Origin: Nocardia sp.
GTDB lineage: Bacteria; Actinomycetota; Actinomycetes; Mycobacteriales; Mycobacteriaceae
Length of the DNA: 14,626 nt
Direction of reading: 5' to 3'
Assembly (NCBI GenBank): GCA_013361595.1
Contig: JABFXT010000792.1
Location: 1 to 14,626, forward strand
Of the stretch, positions 1-7,664 are shown one piece after another (the stretch's first letter is position 1; the number at the start of each line of letters is the position of its first letter). Below the pieces are notes generated by a model. It had not been told where the DNA came from and searched no databases. It saw only the letters and a list, made by a program, of their open reading frames with translations. A program made the position numbers and the translations under genes.

Positions 1-229
1 CACGGCGGCGATCGCGGGAATCATCGTCGGTGGCCCCACCGCGCTCGCCTTCAGCGCGACCCAGACCGGTGTCCGCGCGGCCGGTACGGCCACCACGGGC
101 GGCTTCGTGAACCCGGTGATCTCGATCGTCGAGGACGTACTGGCCGTCACTCTGGTCACGCTGGCGATCGTGCTGCCGCTGCTGATTCCGATCGTGCTGG
201 GGTACTGCTGTTGTTCGCTCGACGCGTGA
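1..229 (+). CDS. DUF4126-like membrane protein, C-terminal fragment
   Basis: The reading frame is open from the left edge and ends at TGA 227-229, giving about 75 residues; the start lies outside the window. The fragment has a glycine/alanine-rich helix (AAIAGIIVGGP), then a stretch resembling the end of DUF4126 proteins (TQTGVRAAGT, then NPVISIVEDV), and a last hydrophobic helix rich in Leu, Ile and Val. It ends GYCCCSLDA, with three adjacent cysteines just after the final helix. DUF4126 proteins are small multi-helix membrane proteins of unknown function. The 'ngfvNPVxSxxEDV' pattern followed by a hydrophobic helix supports the family; no role can be inferred. The next gene starts 212 bp downstream with its own ribosome binding site, so a shared operon is not evident. 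Confidence 0.6.
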   Translation, partial: TAAIAGIIVGGPTALAFSATQTGVRAAGTATTGGFVNPVISIVEDVLAVTLVTLAIVLPLLIPIVLGYCCCSLDA

Positions 230-407
230 TGCGCAGGGTGCGCCGCGGCCCGCGGACGGCAGCGGCTCCGGCACGCTGACCGAACAGCCCACGGGCGGAA
301 ACAGCCGCCCACTCTCCGAACGCGCCGGGTAGCGCGGGGTCCGCGATGATCTCTGGGACGATAGCGCGGTCCCGGCCGCACCGATCGGCGGACAGCAGCG
401 GTCCTCG

Positions 408-413
408 TACACT
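408..413 (+). promoter_or_regulatory. candidate -10 box (TACACT) for the DHA2 exporter
   Basis: TACACT fits the actinobacterial TAnnnT -10 pattern and lies 28 bp before the ATG at 442. That would give a short leader carrying the AGGAG ribosome binding site at 432-436. No convincing -35 hexamer is visible at 16-18 bp spacing, so this is tentative. Confidence 0.3.
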
Positions 414-441
414 CCGCATCCTCGCACCGACAGGAGCCGGT

Positions 442-1959
442 ATGGAAAGTTCCACCGACCGAAGCTCGGACAAGCTCGACCGCAGTGTCATCGTCACCGG
501 GCTCGTCGTGGTGTCCGGCATGATCATGGTGGTTCTGGACACCACGATCGTGAACGTCGCCCTGGACTCGCTGAGCACCGAGCTCGACGCACCGCTGTCC
601 ACCACCCAATGGGTGGTCACCGGCTACCTGCTCGCGGTGGCCCTCGTCATCCCGCTCACGGGCTGGGCCATGGACCGGTTCGGGCCGAAGCCGACCTGGC
701 TCACCGCCGTGAGCCTGTTCGTGGCCGGTTCGGCGCTGTGCGCGGCAGCCTGGTCGATCGAGAGCCTGATCGCGTTCCGCGTACTCCAGGGACTGGGGGG
801 CGGCATGCTGCTGCCCGCCGGGCAGGCCATCATCACGCGGGCGGCGGGTCCGAACCGCCTGGGTCGCGCGATGAGCATCCTCGGCGTCCCCATGCTGCTG
901 GGACCGGTGTTCGGGCCCGTGATCGGCGGCCTGCTCGTCGAGTACACGAGCTGGCACTGGATCTTCCTCGTCAATGTCCCGGTCGGCATCCTCGCCCTCG
1001 CGCTCGCGGTGTGGAAGCTGCCCCATGTCGATGTGTTCCCGGATCCCGGACGGCTCGACGTGCGTGGACTCGTCCTGCTCTCCGGCAGCCTCGTCTGCCT
1101 GCTCTACGGGCTCTCCCGCGCCAGTGCCCACGGCGGCTTCACCGAATGGAGCGTGCTGGGCTGGCTGATCGTCGGCGCGGTGGGCCTGGCTCTCTACACG
1201 TGGCACAGCCTGCGCAAGGGCGCCGATTCGATCATCGACGTACGCCTGCTCACCAACCGGCTGTTCGCGAGCAGCACCGTGGCCGTCTTTCTCGTGGCCA
1301 TCGGCATGTTCGGCGGTATGCTGCTGCTCCCGCTCTACTATCAGACCGTCCGTGGCCAGGGGGCCCTCGGCGCCGGTCTGCTACTCGCCCCACAGGGTCT
1401 GGGCGCGATCGTCGCGATGGTGATCGGCGGCCGGCTCACCGACCGTATCGGTGCCGGTTATGTGGTGCCCGTCGGCATCGTGCTCGCGCTGATCGGTACC
1501 TTCCCGTTCACCCGGGTGGGCGTCGACACCTCCTATGTCTGGCTCAGCGTCGCCCTTTTCGTGCGCGGGATGGGGCTCGGCGCGGTGATGATGCCGACGA
1601 TATCGGCCGCCTACACCGAACTCGGCCGAGACGTCGTATCGCGGGCCGCGCCGACATTGTCGGCCATCCAGCAGGTCGGCGCGTCCCTGGGTAGCGCGCT
1701 GCTGGTGACGGCATTGACGCAACGACTCGGCGACCAGCTCGACGCCCGGGGTATCCAGACGCCGGGTGGCGGTACCGACCAGATCAGTTCGGTACCGCCG
1801 GAGGCGATGCAGATCGTGGGGCCGCTGCTGGCCGGTTCGTTCGGTTACGCGTTCTGGGTCGCGTTCGTACTCACCGCGGCGATCATCGTTCCCGCGTTGT
1901 TCCTACCCCGGCACGCGGACCGTGACCGCACGGAGGCGCCGGTGGCGCCCGGGGTCTGA
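442..1959 (+). CDS. DHA2-family (14-TMS) MFS drug exporter
   Basis: 505 residues, the usual size for EmrB/QacA-type proton-coupled exporters of the cytoplasmic membrane. Visible motifs: D33 in VLDTTIVNVAL at the end of helix 1 (the D1 motif of the 14-helix family); motif A at G74-K83 (GWAMDRFGPK); R113 in FRVLQG (motif B); and motif C, GPVFGPVIGG (154-163), typical of antiporters. A second motif-A-like loop, GGRLTDRIG, occurs in the C-terminal half. The frame is open further upstream to 346, but the ATG at 442 is preferred because AGGAG (432-436) precedes it and the extra N-terminal residues resemble no family. The protein ends in a short charged tail after PALFLPRHADRDR. Substrate is unknown; EmrB/QacA relatives export lipophilic cations, antibiotics or biosynthetic products. 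It converges on the PhoU-like gene 35 bp away and no regulator is adjacent. Confidence 0.93.
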   Translation: MESSTDRSSDKLDRSVIVTGLVVVSGMIMVVLDTTIVNVALDSLSTELDAPLSTTQWVVTGYLLAVALVIPLTGWAMDRFGPKPTWLTAVSLFVAGSALCAAAWSIESLIAFRVLQGLGGGMLLPAGQAIITRAAGPNRLGRAMSILGVPMLLGPVFGPVIGGLLVEYTSWHWIFLVNVPVGILALALAVWKLPHVDVFPDPGRLDVRGLVLLSGSLVCLLYGLSRASAHGGFTEWSVLGWLIVGAVGLALYTWHSLRKGADSIIDVRLLTNRLFASSTVAVFLVAIGMFGGMLLLPLYYQTVRGQGALGAGLLLAPQGLGAIVAMVIGGRLTDRIGAGYVVPVGIVLALIGTFPFTRVGVDTSYVWLSVALFVRGMGLGAVMMPTISAAYTELGRDVVSRAAPTLSAIQQVGASLGSALLVTALTQRLGDQLDARGIQTPGGGTDQISSVPPEAMQIVGPLLAGSFGYAFWVAFVLTAAIIVPALFLPRHADRDRTEAPVAPGV

Positions 1960-1973
1960 CATTCGCGTCCGCG

Positions 1974-1986
1974 GCCACCCGGTGGC
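1974..1986. terminator. candidate bidirectional hairpin between convergent genes
   Basis: GCCACC and GGTGGC flank a single C, giving a five-pair GC stem with a three-base loop. It sits in the 35-bp gap between the MFS stop and the PhoU-like stop, where a shared terminator would be expected. No T-tract follows on either strand, so the call is weak. Confidence 0.25.
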
Positions 1987-1994
1987 GGAAACCG

Positions 1995-2642
1995 TCAGTC
2001 GGGTTCGCTGGTACCGGTGGTCAGGAACAAGGTGCGACGGCCCACTTCGACGGTGTGGTCGGCGAAGCGTTCGTAATAGCGTCCCAGCAGTGCGAGATCC
2101 ACCGCGGTGGTGGTACCGCCGGTGTACTCGGGGCCGAGAAGGTGGTTGAGCAGGTCGCGGTGCAGTTGATCCATCACATCGTCGTGGCCCTCGAGCGCGG
2201 CGGCGGCACCGGTGTCGCCGGTGGCCAGGACCCGGGCGGCCGAACCGGCCATGTGTACCGCGGCCGCGCCCATCCGGGCGACCGTGTCCCGGAGCGGATC
2301 GGGCATAACCGGTTCGGGGTGACGACGGCGGACCAGCCCGGCGATATGAGCGCACAATCCGCCCATCCGGGCGAGATTGGCCGACAGCTGCAACGCGGTC
2401 ACCACCCGGCGCAGTTCGGTGGCGACCGGGGCCTGGAGCGCCAGCAACAGTACCGCCGCGTCCTCGGCGTCGCGGCCCATCGCCTCGACATGGGCGCACA
2501 GGTCGATCGCCTGTTCGGCCTCCTCGATATCGGAGTCGAGCAGCGCCCGGGTGGCGGCGGCGATCGCGGTCTCATCACGTAGGCACATCGCCTCGAGCAT
2601 CCCGGTCAGCTGTTCGAGTTCCTCGTGGAAGCGAGTCCGCAT
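1995..2642 (-). CDS. phoU: PhoU-family phosphate-response protein, first motif degenerate
   Basis: 215 residues, the normal length for PhoU, an all-helical cytoplasmic protein made of two repeats. Family members restrain the phosphate sensor kinase and the Pst transporter. The start is the ATG at 2642, because MRTRFHEELEQLTGMLEAMC aligns with typical PhoU N-termini; the frame stays open upstream to 2711 without family resemblance. The second repeat keeps the metal-binding signature (YYERFADHTVEVG, E191-H196). In the first repeat the equivalent ERxGD reads ARMGG (residues 91-95), so both acidic ligands are lost. APVATELRRVVTALQLSANLARMG (residues 71-94) is otherwise a clear PhoU repeat. No pst, phoR or phoP gene lies nearby. 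It is the last gene of the minus-strand run after the P450 and AraC genes, 65 bp below the latter. Confidence 0.85.
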   Translation of the reverse strand: MRTRFHEELEQLTGMLEAMCLRDETAIAAATRALLDSDIEEAEQAIDLCAHVEAMGRDAEDAAVLLLALQAPVATELRRVVTALQLSANLARMGGLCAHIAGLVRRRHPEPVMPDPLRDTVARMGAAAVHMAGSAARVLATGDTGAAAALEGHDDVMDQLHRDLLNHLLGPEYTGGTTTAVDLALLGRYYERFADHTVEVGRRTLFLTTGTSEPD

Positions 2643-2707
2643 ACCCCATCGAAGCACCTCGGGGCGACGGGGACGCGGCCGGGCGAGACGATCACGGTCC
2701 GCGACGA

Positions 2708-3670
2708 TCAACGCGGCCGGTCCGCGGCGGCGGTCCGGGCGGTCAGTTCACCGCGCCGACGCTGCCGTAACTCCCGCGGCGTCTCACCCATGGCGTCCTT
2801 GAACGCGGTGGAAAACCACGACGCGTTCAAGCCGCACCGGGCGGCCAGCTCCCCGATCGGCACACCGGCGTAGGCGGGATCACCGAGAAACGCGCACGCG
2901 GCACGCAACGCCTCCGCCCGTCGGAGATCGCGGAAAGTGGTCCCGCTCCGGTGCAGGATCGCCCGCACCTGCCGTGGCGACCAACCCAGCGCGGCGGCCA
3001 CCGCGGGTAGCCGGACATCCCGGTGGCCGATATGGGTACGCAGGTAGCGGCGGACCTGGTCGGTCACCTCGGCGTGCTGGTCCCGCTGCGGGCTCACCTC
3101 ACCGATCGAAAGCATGCACAACAGCTCCCCGATCCGCTGGCACACCGCGTCGAACTCGCGGCCCGACAGCGTCCCCTGTTCGGCGTGGGTGCTGCGGATG
3201 AGCGTCCGGGCGATCCGGCCGAGCCCGGACGACAGGTCCAATTCCGCGGCATATTTACCGAAAGGTCCGGTCCGGCTCTCCATTTCCGTGCGCGGCACCT
3301 GGAACGCGTAGGCCGACGAGGGCGGAATGTGGAGGTGGCACACCGTATCGAGGACGGTGACGGCTCCCCGGCCGGGGCCGGCGCTGGTGATATCGCCGCC
3401 CCGGTACGTCACCGTATAGGACCCCTGTTCGGGGACGACGACCCAGTAGAAATCGTCGCCCGCGACACGGCGGATATGCGGCCGGGTGCGGCTCGAGGTA
3501 CGCCCGCCGCGTTGATCCCAGCGCAGCAACCGGTAGTCGGCGCTCTCCTGCACCGACATGGTCGCGCTCCACCGGTCGGACTCGTGGTAGTGGTGATCCA
3601 TCGGCATCAGGCTGTCGGCGATCGTGGTCCACGACGCCGAACTCCGCGCGGTCACGCTGTAGAACTCCAC
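2708..3670 (-). CDS. AraC-family transcriptional regulator
   Basis: 320 residues with a GTG start at 3670, preceded by AGGAC. The N-terminal ~190 residues look like an AraC-binding-like cupin region (DDFYWVVVPEQGSYTVTYRG, later LDTVCHLHIPPSSAYAFQVP) that would hold the effector or dimerise. A helical linker (about 165-200) leads to the C-terminal DNA-binding domain (about 203-305) with two helix-turn-helix units: LPAVAAALGWSPRQVRAIL and PIGELAARCGLNASWFSTAF. The latter runs into KDAMGETPRELR, the end signature of the AraC domain. It begins 53 bp after the P450 stop on the same strand, so co-transcription with the P450 is plausible. This architecture resembles regulators placed beside catabolic or biosynthetic oxygenases. 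Control of the adjacent P450 is inferred from position only. The effector is unknown. Confidence 0.92.
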   Translation of the reverse strand: MEFYSVTARSSASWTTIADSLMPMDHHYHESDRWSATMSVQESADYRLLRWDQRGGRTSSRTRPHIRRVAGDDFYWVVVPEQGSYTVTYRGGDITSAGPGRGAVTVLDTVCHLHIPPSSAYAFQVPRTEMESRTGPFGKYAAELDLSSGLGRIARTLIRSTHAEQGTLSGREFDAVCQRIGELLCMLSIGEVSPQRDQHAEVTDQVRRYLRTHIGHRDVRLPAVAAALGWSPRQVRAILHRSGTTFRDLRRAEALRAACAFLGDPAYAGVPIGELAARCGLNASWFSTAFKDAMGETPRELRQRRRGELTARTAAADRPR

Positions 3671-3704
3671 AGTGCCGTCCTATGAGATGACTCCGGCGGC
3701 ACCG

Positions 3705-3720
3705 CCCGGCCGCCCGGCCG
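3705..3720. repeat. two tandem 8-bp units (CCCGGCCG) between P450 and araC-type gene
   Basis: CCCGGCCG occurs twice back to back in the 53-bp spacer downstream of the P450 stop. The unit is also partly self-complementary, so it could fold on either strand. It may be an attenuating or processing structure between the two genes, or simply GC-rich spacer. Confidence 0.3.
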
Positions 3721-3723
3721 TCG

Positions 3724-4944
3724 TCATCGAGCCTCGCCGAGCGAGATCGGTATGGACAACGGTCCGATGGTGAAGAACGAGGGCGTGTAGCGGACCTCGT
3801 CCGGGTCGACGGCGAGTCGCAGATCCGGCAGCCGCCGATACAGCGACGCCAGTGCCAGCCGGCCCTCGAGCCGGGCGAGCCCGGCGCCGATGCAGTACCG
3901 CGGGCCGTGCCCGAAGCCCAGATGACCGGTCCGCTTCTCCCGGGTGATATCGAACAGATCCGCCGTCTGTCCGTATTCGGCCGGGTCGATTCCGCACGCC
4001 TGGTAGACCACGCCCACCGCTTTGCCCTTCGGAATCGCCACACCCGCAATGGTCACATCTGTCAGGGTGAACCGCCAGCTGGTCATCATCACCGAATGGC
4101 GATACCGCACGGTCTCTTCGACGACATCGGCCCACAGATCGCCGGTCTGCGCCGCTCGGAGCTGGTCGGGATGCCGCGCCAGGGCGAGGATCGCGTAACC
4201 GAGCATATGGACCGTGGTCTCGTGACCGGCGACGAGCATGATCCACAGCACCGCCACCAACTCCTCGGTGGTCAGTTTGTCGTCGGCGTCCCGCGCCTGC
4301 ACCAGACCGGAGGTGAGATCGTCCCCCGGCTCCCGCTCCTTCCGCTCGACCAGGTCGTACAGGTACTGCTGGAGTCCGTTCTGTGCCGCGAAGGCCTGAT
4401 CGGGAGAACTGTTGTGCGCCAGCAGAGTCGCCGTCCAGCCGCGCAACCGGCCGCGATCGGCTTCCGGTACGCCGAACAGTTCGCAGATCACCGCCATCGG
4501 TACCGCTTCGGTGTACGCCGGCACCAGATCGACACCGTCCCCGGCGGCCACCACCGCGTCGAGCAGCTCATCGACGATCGCCTGGATCCGTGACTCCAGC
4601 GCCAGCACCCGGCCCGGCGTGAACGCCTTGCCGATCAGGCCACGCAGCCGCCGATGATCGGCACCGTCCTTGGTCGACAGGTGGTCGCCCTGGACCACCG
4701 CGCGCAAGGGCCAATCCGGGGGGATGGTCCCGTTGTGCAGATCCGGCCAGTGCCGGGGGTCCCGGGCGAATGTGGTGTTGTCACCGGCGAGGATCTCGCG
4801 AACGGCCTCGTAGGTCAACGCGAGGTAGCCGGGCACCCCGCCCGGGAATTCCACCTCGACGACGGGTGCGGTCGCGCGCAGCCGGACGCAGGTGTCGAGC
4901 GGATTCTCGTTCGCGGCGGGGAAAGCGGGGAGTGTGGTCGACAC
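3724..4944 (-). CDS. Cytochrome P450 (soluble bacterial class I type)
   Basis: 406 residues, the standard length of soluble actinobacterial P450s, with no membrane anchor. The start is the GTG at 4944: AAAGG lies 8 bp upstream and MSTTLPAFPAANENPLD is a typical P450 N-terminus. Landmarks: C-helix DHRRLR (96-101); I-helix oxygen-activation motif AGHETT (239-244), with E242/T243 as the acid-alcohol pair; K-helix ExxR as ETVR (277-280); and the haem loop FGHGPRYCIG (344-353), with C351 as the thiolate ligand. All catalytic hallmarks are intact. It should be a haem monooxygenase needing electrons from a ferredoxin and reductase, neither of which is encoded here. The substrate cannot be read from sequence. 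The layout resembles CYP107-type enzymes, but a subfamily assignment would need a search. It is the first gene of a minus-strand run with the AraC-type regulator, and it diverges from the SUKH-like gene. Confidence 0.95.
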   Translation of the reverse strand: MSTTLPAFPAANENPLDTCVRLRATAPVVEVEFPGGVPGYLALTYEAVREILAGDNTTFARDPRHWPDLHNGTIPPDWPLRAVVQGDHLSTKDGADHRRLRGLIGKAFTPGRVLALESRIQAIVDELLDAVVAAGDGVDLVPAYTEAVPMAVICELFGVPEADRGRLRGWTATLLAHNSSPDQAFAAQNGLQQYLYDLVERKEREPGDDLTSGLVQARDADDKLTTEELVAVLWIMLVAGHETTVHMLGYAILALARHPDQLRAAQTGDLWADVVEETVRYRHSVMMTSWRFTLTDVTIAGVAIPKGKAVGVVYQACGIDPAEYGQTADLFDITREKRTGHLGFGHGPRYCIGAGLARLEGRLALASLYRRLPDLRLAVDPDEVRYTPSFFTIGPLSIPISLGEAR

Positions 4945-5043
4945 GGGGCATACCTTTCGACTGGTCCGGCCGTCCCGGACACCCGCCGAGGAGTATCGCG
5001 CCGCGACGCCCCGGCCGACGCCCGCGCCGCCCGACTGTGCCCA

Positions 5044-5075
5044 GAACCCGAAAAAAAGTGGGCGGGAACCCGAAA
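5044..5075. promoter_or_regulatory. Direct-repeat operator candidate upstream of P450
   Basis: GAACCCGAAA occurs twice, perfectly, at 5044-5053 and 5066-5075. The copies are 22 bp apart start to start, about two helical turns, so both would lie on the same face of the DNA. The pair is 100-130 bp upstream of the P450 GTG and about 130 bp upstream of the SUKH-like start, in a locally A-rich patch of an otherwise very GC-rich region. AraC-family dimers classically bind direct repeats about 21 bp apart, so the adjacent AraC-type regulator is the obvious candidate. That assignment is inference. Confidence 0.45.
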
Positions 5076-5192
5076 TACGCAGTTGCCGTGTCGAATACCG
5101 GCTCACGGTTTGCGGGGGAGCCGAGCCGCCGCGGCACCGGCGCGCCCCGGCGGCGGGACAGTTCGCGAGTGGCGCCGGACCGGCCGGCCGCA

Positions 5193-5198
5193 TACGAT
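5193..5198 (+). promoter_or_regulatory. -10 box (TACGAT) of a likely leaderless transcript
   Basis: TACGAT matches TAnnnT and ends 7 bases before the GTG at 5205. Transcription would therefore start at or next to the first base of that codon. There is no Shine-Dalgarno sequence in this interval. Leaderless mRNAs with this exact spacing are common in Actinobacteria. Confidence 0.5.
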
Positions 5199-5204
5199 CC
5201 GGCG

Positions 5205-5798
5205 GTGCCGACAACCCGAGCAGAACTGAGCGGTTCCGTCGAGGGCGGCCTCGCCGCGGATCTCGCGCGCGGGTTCGCGGACCGGCCGCGGGTCGAGATC
5301 TCCGCCGCCGAAGTCCGCCCGGTCGAACCGTTCCTGGAACGACTCGATCCCGCGACCGCCACCGCCCTCGCCGGATTCGATCGCCGGGTGCGGTCGGGAA
5401 CCATGCCGCAGTTCCTCGATATCTACGACTGGTCCTACGGATTCGGCTTCGCCGCCAACGACTGTGGACTGCTGGACAGCGATTACCACACCGAACTCAC
5501 CGACGACGATGTCTACACGATCGGCGCCGACGGCGGCGGCAACCTGTACACCGTCCTCACCGACGGACAGGTCGCCATCTGGTTCCACGAGGAAGAGGTC
5601 CTCGAGGGCGGCACCCGCTTCGACGATCTGGAAACCTTCCTGTGGTCGCTGGTCCGCTACCACGCGGTCCGGGCCGGCCGGCTCGACCCGGAGCCGATCG
5701 CCGCCGACTTCCGTGCGCTCGGACAGGACGGTGCCCTCGCACCCGAACTGGGATTGCTGGCCTCGCTGCGGCCGTTCCGTAACGCCGGATCACGCTGA
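5205..5798 (+). CDS. SUKH / SMI1-KNR4-like protein
   Basis: 197 residues from the GTG at 5205, chosen because a TACGAT -10 box lies 7 bp ahead and the reading upstream is low-complexity Arg/Pro. The core is TIGADGGGNLYTVLTDG (105-121), then VAIWFHEEE (123-131) and FDDLETFLWSLVRYHAV (139-155). This pattern of a strand, a G-D/G-G-N turn, an acidic loop and a final helix is typical of SUKH-superfamily proteins. SUKH proteins are single-domain cytoplasmic binders; many are immunity proteins against polymorphic nuclease toxins, but others have unrelated regulatory roles. No toxin gene is adjacent, so immunity cannot be claimed. The N-terminal ~60 residues are not recognisable. It converges with the response regulator (19-bp gap) and diverges from the P450. 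Confidence 0.65.
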   Translation: MPTTRAELSGSVEGGLAADLARGFADRPRVEISAAEVRPVEPFLERLDPATATALAGFDRRVRSGTMPQFLDIYDWSYGFGFAANDCGLLDSDYHTELTDDDVYTIGADGGGNLYTVLTDGQVAIWFHEEEVLEGGTRFDDLETFLWSLVRYHAVRAGRLDPEPIAADFRALGQDGALAPELGLLASLRPFRNAGSR

Positions 5799-5805
5799 GC
5801 CGGAC

Positions 5806-5817
5806 CGGTGCGCACCG
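5806..5817. terminator. Perfect 12-bp palindrome between convergent stops
   Basis: CGGTGCGCACCG is a perfect inverted repeat filling most of the 19-bp gap between the SUKH-like stop (5798) and the response regulator stop (5818). It could act as a short bidirectional transcription end or simply be a GC-rich spacer. There is no T-tract. Confidence 0.3.
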
Positions 5818-6453
5818 CTAGCGGCGGATGAGACCCATTTCGGTGGCCGCCGCGACAGCGCCGGTGCGCGAATTGACGCCGAGTTTGGTGTAGATGCGGA
5901 CCAGATGTGATTTCACGGTGCCCTCGGTGAGGTGGAGCCGCCGACCGATATCGTGATTGGACAGGCCGTCGGCGACCAGGGCCAGCACCTCGGTCTCGCG
6001 GCGGGTCAGGGCCGCCCCGGGAGTGCGCAGCCGGTTCATCAGCCGATGCGCGACCGCGGGAGCCAGGGTGGTCCGACCGGCCGCGGCGGCCCGCACCGCG
6101 GCAGCCAGGTCGTCGGGCGGGGCGTCCTTCAGGAGGTAGCCGGTCGCACCGGCTTCGATCGCGGGCAGCGTATCGGCGTCCGAGTCGTAGGTCGTGACGA
6201 TCAGTACCCGCGGCGCCGCCGGCCGCGCGGTGATCAGCGCGGTGGCTTCGGCACCGTTCATCCCCCGCCCGAACTGCAGGTCCATCAGCACCACGTCGAT
6301 ATCGCCCAGCGCGCTCCGGGCGACGGCGGCCTCCGCGGTCGCGGCCTCGGCCACGATATCGAAGCCGGGCTCGGTCGCCAGTACCGCGCGCAGACCGGCC
6401 CGGACGACCGGATGGTCATCGGCCAGGAGGAGACGGATACGGCCGTCGGTCAC
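5818..6453 (-). CDS. NarL/LuxR-type response regulator
   Basis: 211 residues, the typical length of the NarL family. The receiver domain spans about 5-122, with acidic pair D12-D13, phospho-acceptor D58 (in VVLMDLQF), T87 and K109 all present. A LuxR-type helix-turn-helix follows at about 147-207 (LTRRETEVLALVADGLSNHD, then LTEGTVKSHLVRIYTKLGV). Activation is expected by phosphotransfer from the kinase encoded immediately upstream, then DNA binding as a dimer. The start is the GTG at 6453, which overlaps the kinase stop in the sequence GTGA, so the two are translationally coupled. The regulon is not stated by the sequence; the divergent ABC exporter and the kinase promoter itself are the natural candidates. 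Confidence 0.96.
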   Translation of the reverse strand: MTDGRIRLLLADDHPVVRAGLRAVLATEPGFDIVAEAATAEAAVARSALGDIDVVLMDLQFGRGMNGAEATALITARPAAPRVLIVTTYDSDADTLPAIEAGATGYLLKDAPPDDLAAAVRAAAAGRTTLAPAVAHRLMNRLRTPGAALTRRETEVLALVADGLSNHDIGRRLHLTEGTVKSHLVRIYTKLGVNSRTGAVAAATEMGLIRR

Positions 6454-7664
6454 GAGGCGGCCCCGGTTCCGGTCGGGGGGCCGGCAGGTAGCTGGACACC
6501 CAATGCGGTACCCCGGCCCGGAGCGGATTCGACGGTGAGGGTTCCGCCCAGCGCGTCGACGCGAGCGCGCATGGCTGCCAGACCGAATCCGCCGCCGCCG
6601 GGATCGGGTGCGGGAACCCGGTCCGGATCGAATCCGCGGCCGTCGTCCGCCACGTCGAGAGCGACCTGGTCCCCGAGATAGCTGAGCGTGATGTCGGCCG
6701 ACCCGGCATCGGCGTGGCGGACGGTATTGGCCAGGGCGGACTGGGCGATCCGCAGCAGGGCGACTTCATGGGTGGTCGGCAGCGGCACCGGATCGCCGGT
6801 GACATGGAACCGGGCGGTGAGCCGGTCGCGGGTGGCCGCGGTGGCGCAGAGCCGCGCGAGGGCATCGGCCAGCGTGCCGGTGTCCAGTGCGGGCGGGGCG
6901 AGAGCGGCGACGAATCGGCGGGCCTCGGCCAGATTGTCGACAGCCGCCCGGCGGGCCCGGTCCACATAGCCCGACGCGCTCCCGGGATCGTCGGGCAGGG
7001 CGCGTTCGGCGGCGCGCAGCAGCAACTGGATACTCGAGAGTCCCTGGGCGAGCGTGTCGTGGATCTCGCGGGCGAGACGTTCGCGTTCGGCGAGCACACC
7101 GGCGGTGTGCTGGGCTTGGGCGAGGTCGGCCCGGGTGGCGGTGAGCTCCTCGATCAGGCGGCTACGACGCTGGTTCTCCCGGTACAGGGCCCGGTACCCC
7201 CAGACGACCACCATGGCGACCGCGGCACCGAGCGCCGGCCCGATCACCATCGCCACACCGAATGTCCCCCGCTGAGCGGCGAATCCGGCGATCGCCACCA
7301 CGGCCGTCCCCACCACCGCGATCGGTCCGGTCCGGCGCGCGAGCAGGTGCAGCTCGAGGAAGTACAGCGGAAACGCCAGCCACACTCCGTCCGCAGAGAA
7401 CGCCAGCAATACCAGCCAGACTGCCCCCACCGCGGCCAGCCATCCGGCGGCAGCGCGCCGGGACCCACCGGCCCGGGGCAGTGCGAGACCGGCCGCGTAG
7501 ACGATGCCGAAGATCACCGCCACGGCGGTGATCGCCCCGGCCCGCGGGTCCCGGTCGGCGACCGCCCGGCCGACGGTCAGCACCAGTAAGCCGAAGACCA
7601 GCAGGTGCAGGCACCAGGCCAGTGCCCGAACACTGGCGACCGGGGCAGGAGCAGTGGTGTTCAC
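6450..7664 (-). CDS. Membrane sensor histidine kinase (HisKA_3/NarL-partner type)
   Basis: 404 residues. The N-terminal ~155 residues hold about five hydrophobic segments (for example 15-32, 44-62, 73-90, 116-130 and 134-156) with only very short loops, so the stimulus is probably sensed within or at the membrane. A short linker (about 160-190) leads to the HisKA_3 dimerisation helix LAREIHDTLAQGLSS, with phospho-acceptor H202. The ATPase domain follows with N-box N313, DDGRGF (340-345) and the G-rich lid GGGGFGL (356-362). All catalytic elements are intact. The start is the GTG at 7664; TAGGCT, a TAnnnT-type -10, ends nine bases before it, so the leader is very short or absent. It is coupled to the response regulator through a GTGA overlap and divergent from the ABC permease. 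Confidence 0.95.
   Translation of the reverse strand: MNTTAPAPVASVRALAWCLHLLVFGLLVLTVGRAVADRDPRAGAITAVAVIFGIVYAAGLALPRAGGSRRAAAGWLAAVGAVWLVLLAFSADGVWLAFPLYFLELHLLARRTGPIAVVGTAVVAIAGFAAQRGTFGVAMVIGPALGAAVAMVVVWGYRALYRENQRRSRLIEELTATRADLAQAQHTAGVLAERERLAREIHDTLAQGLSSIQLLLRAAERALPDDPGSASGYVDRARRAAVDNLAEARRFVAALAPPALDTGTLADALARLCATAATRDRLTARFHVTGDPVPLPTTHEVALLRIAQSALANTVRHADAGSADITLSYLGDQVALDVADDGRGFDPDRVPAPDPGGGGFGLAAMRARVDALGGTLTVESAPGRGTALGVQLPAGPPTGTGAAS

Noticed and set aside
3023..3685. A 220-residue plus-strand frame opposite the AraC-type gene
   Set aside because: It shadows a regulator with clear domain motifs on the other strand and has no family features of its own.
4945..5214. A 90-residue N-terminal extension of the P450 frame
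   Set aside because: The sequence is low-complexity and includes the direct repeat and the SUKH promoter; the GTG at 4944 has an AAAGG site and gives a normal P450 N-terminus.
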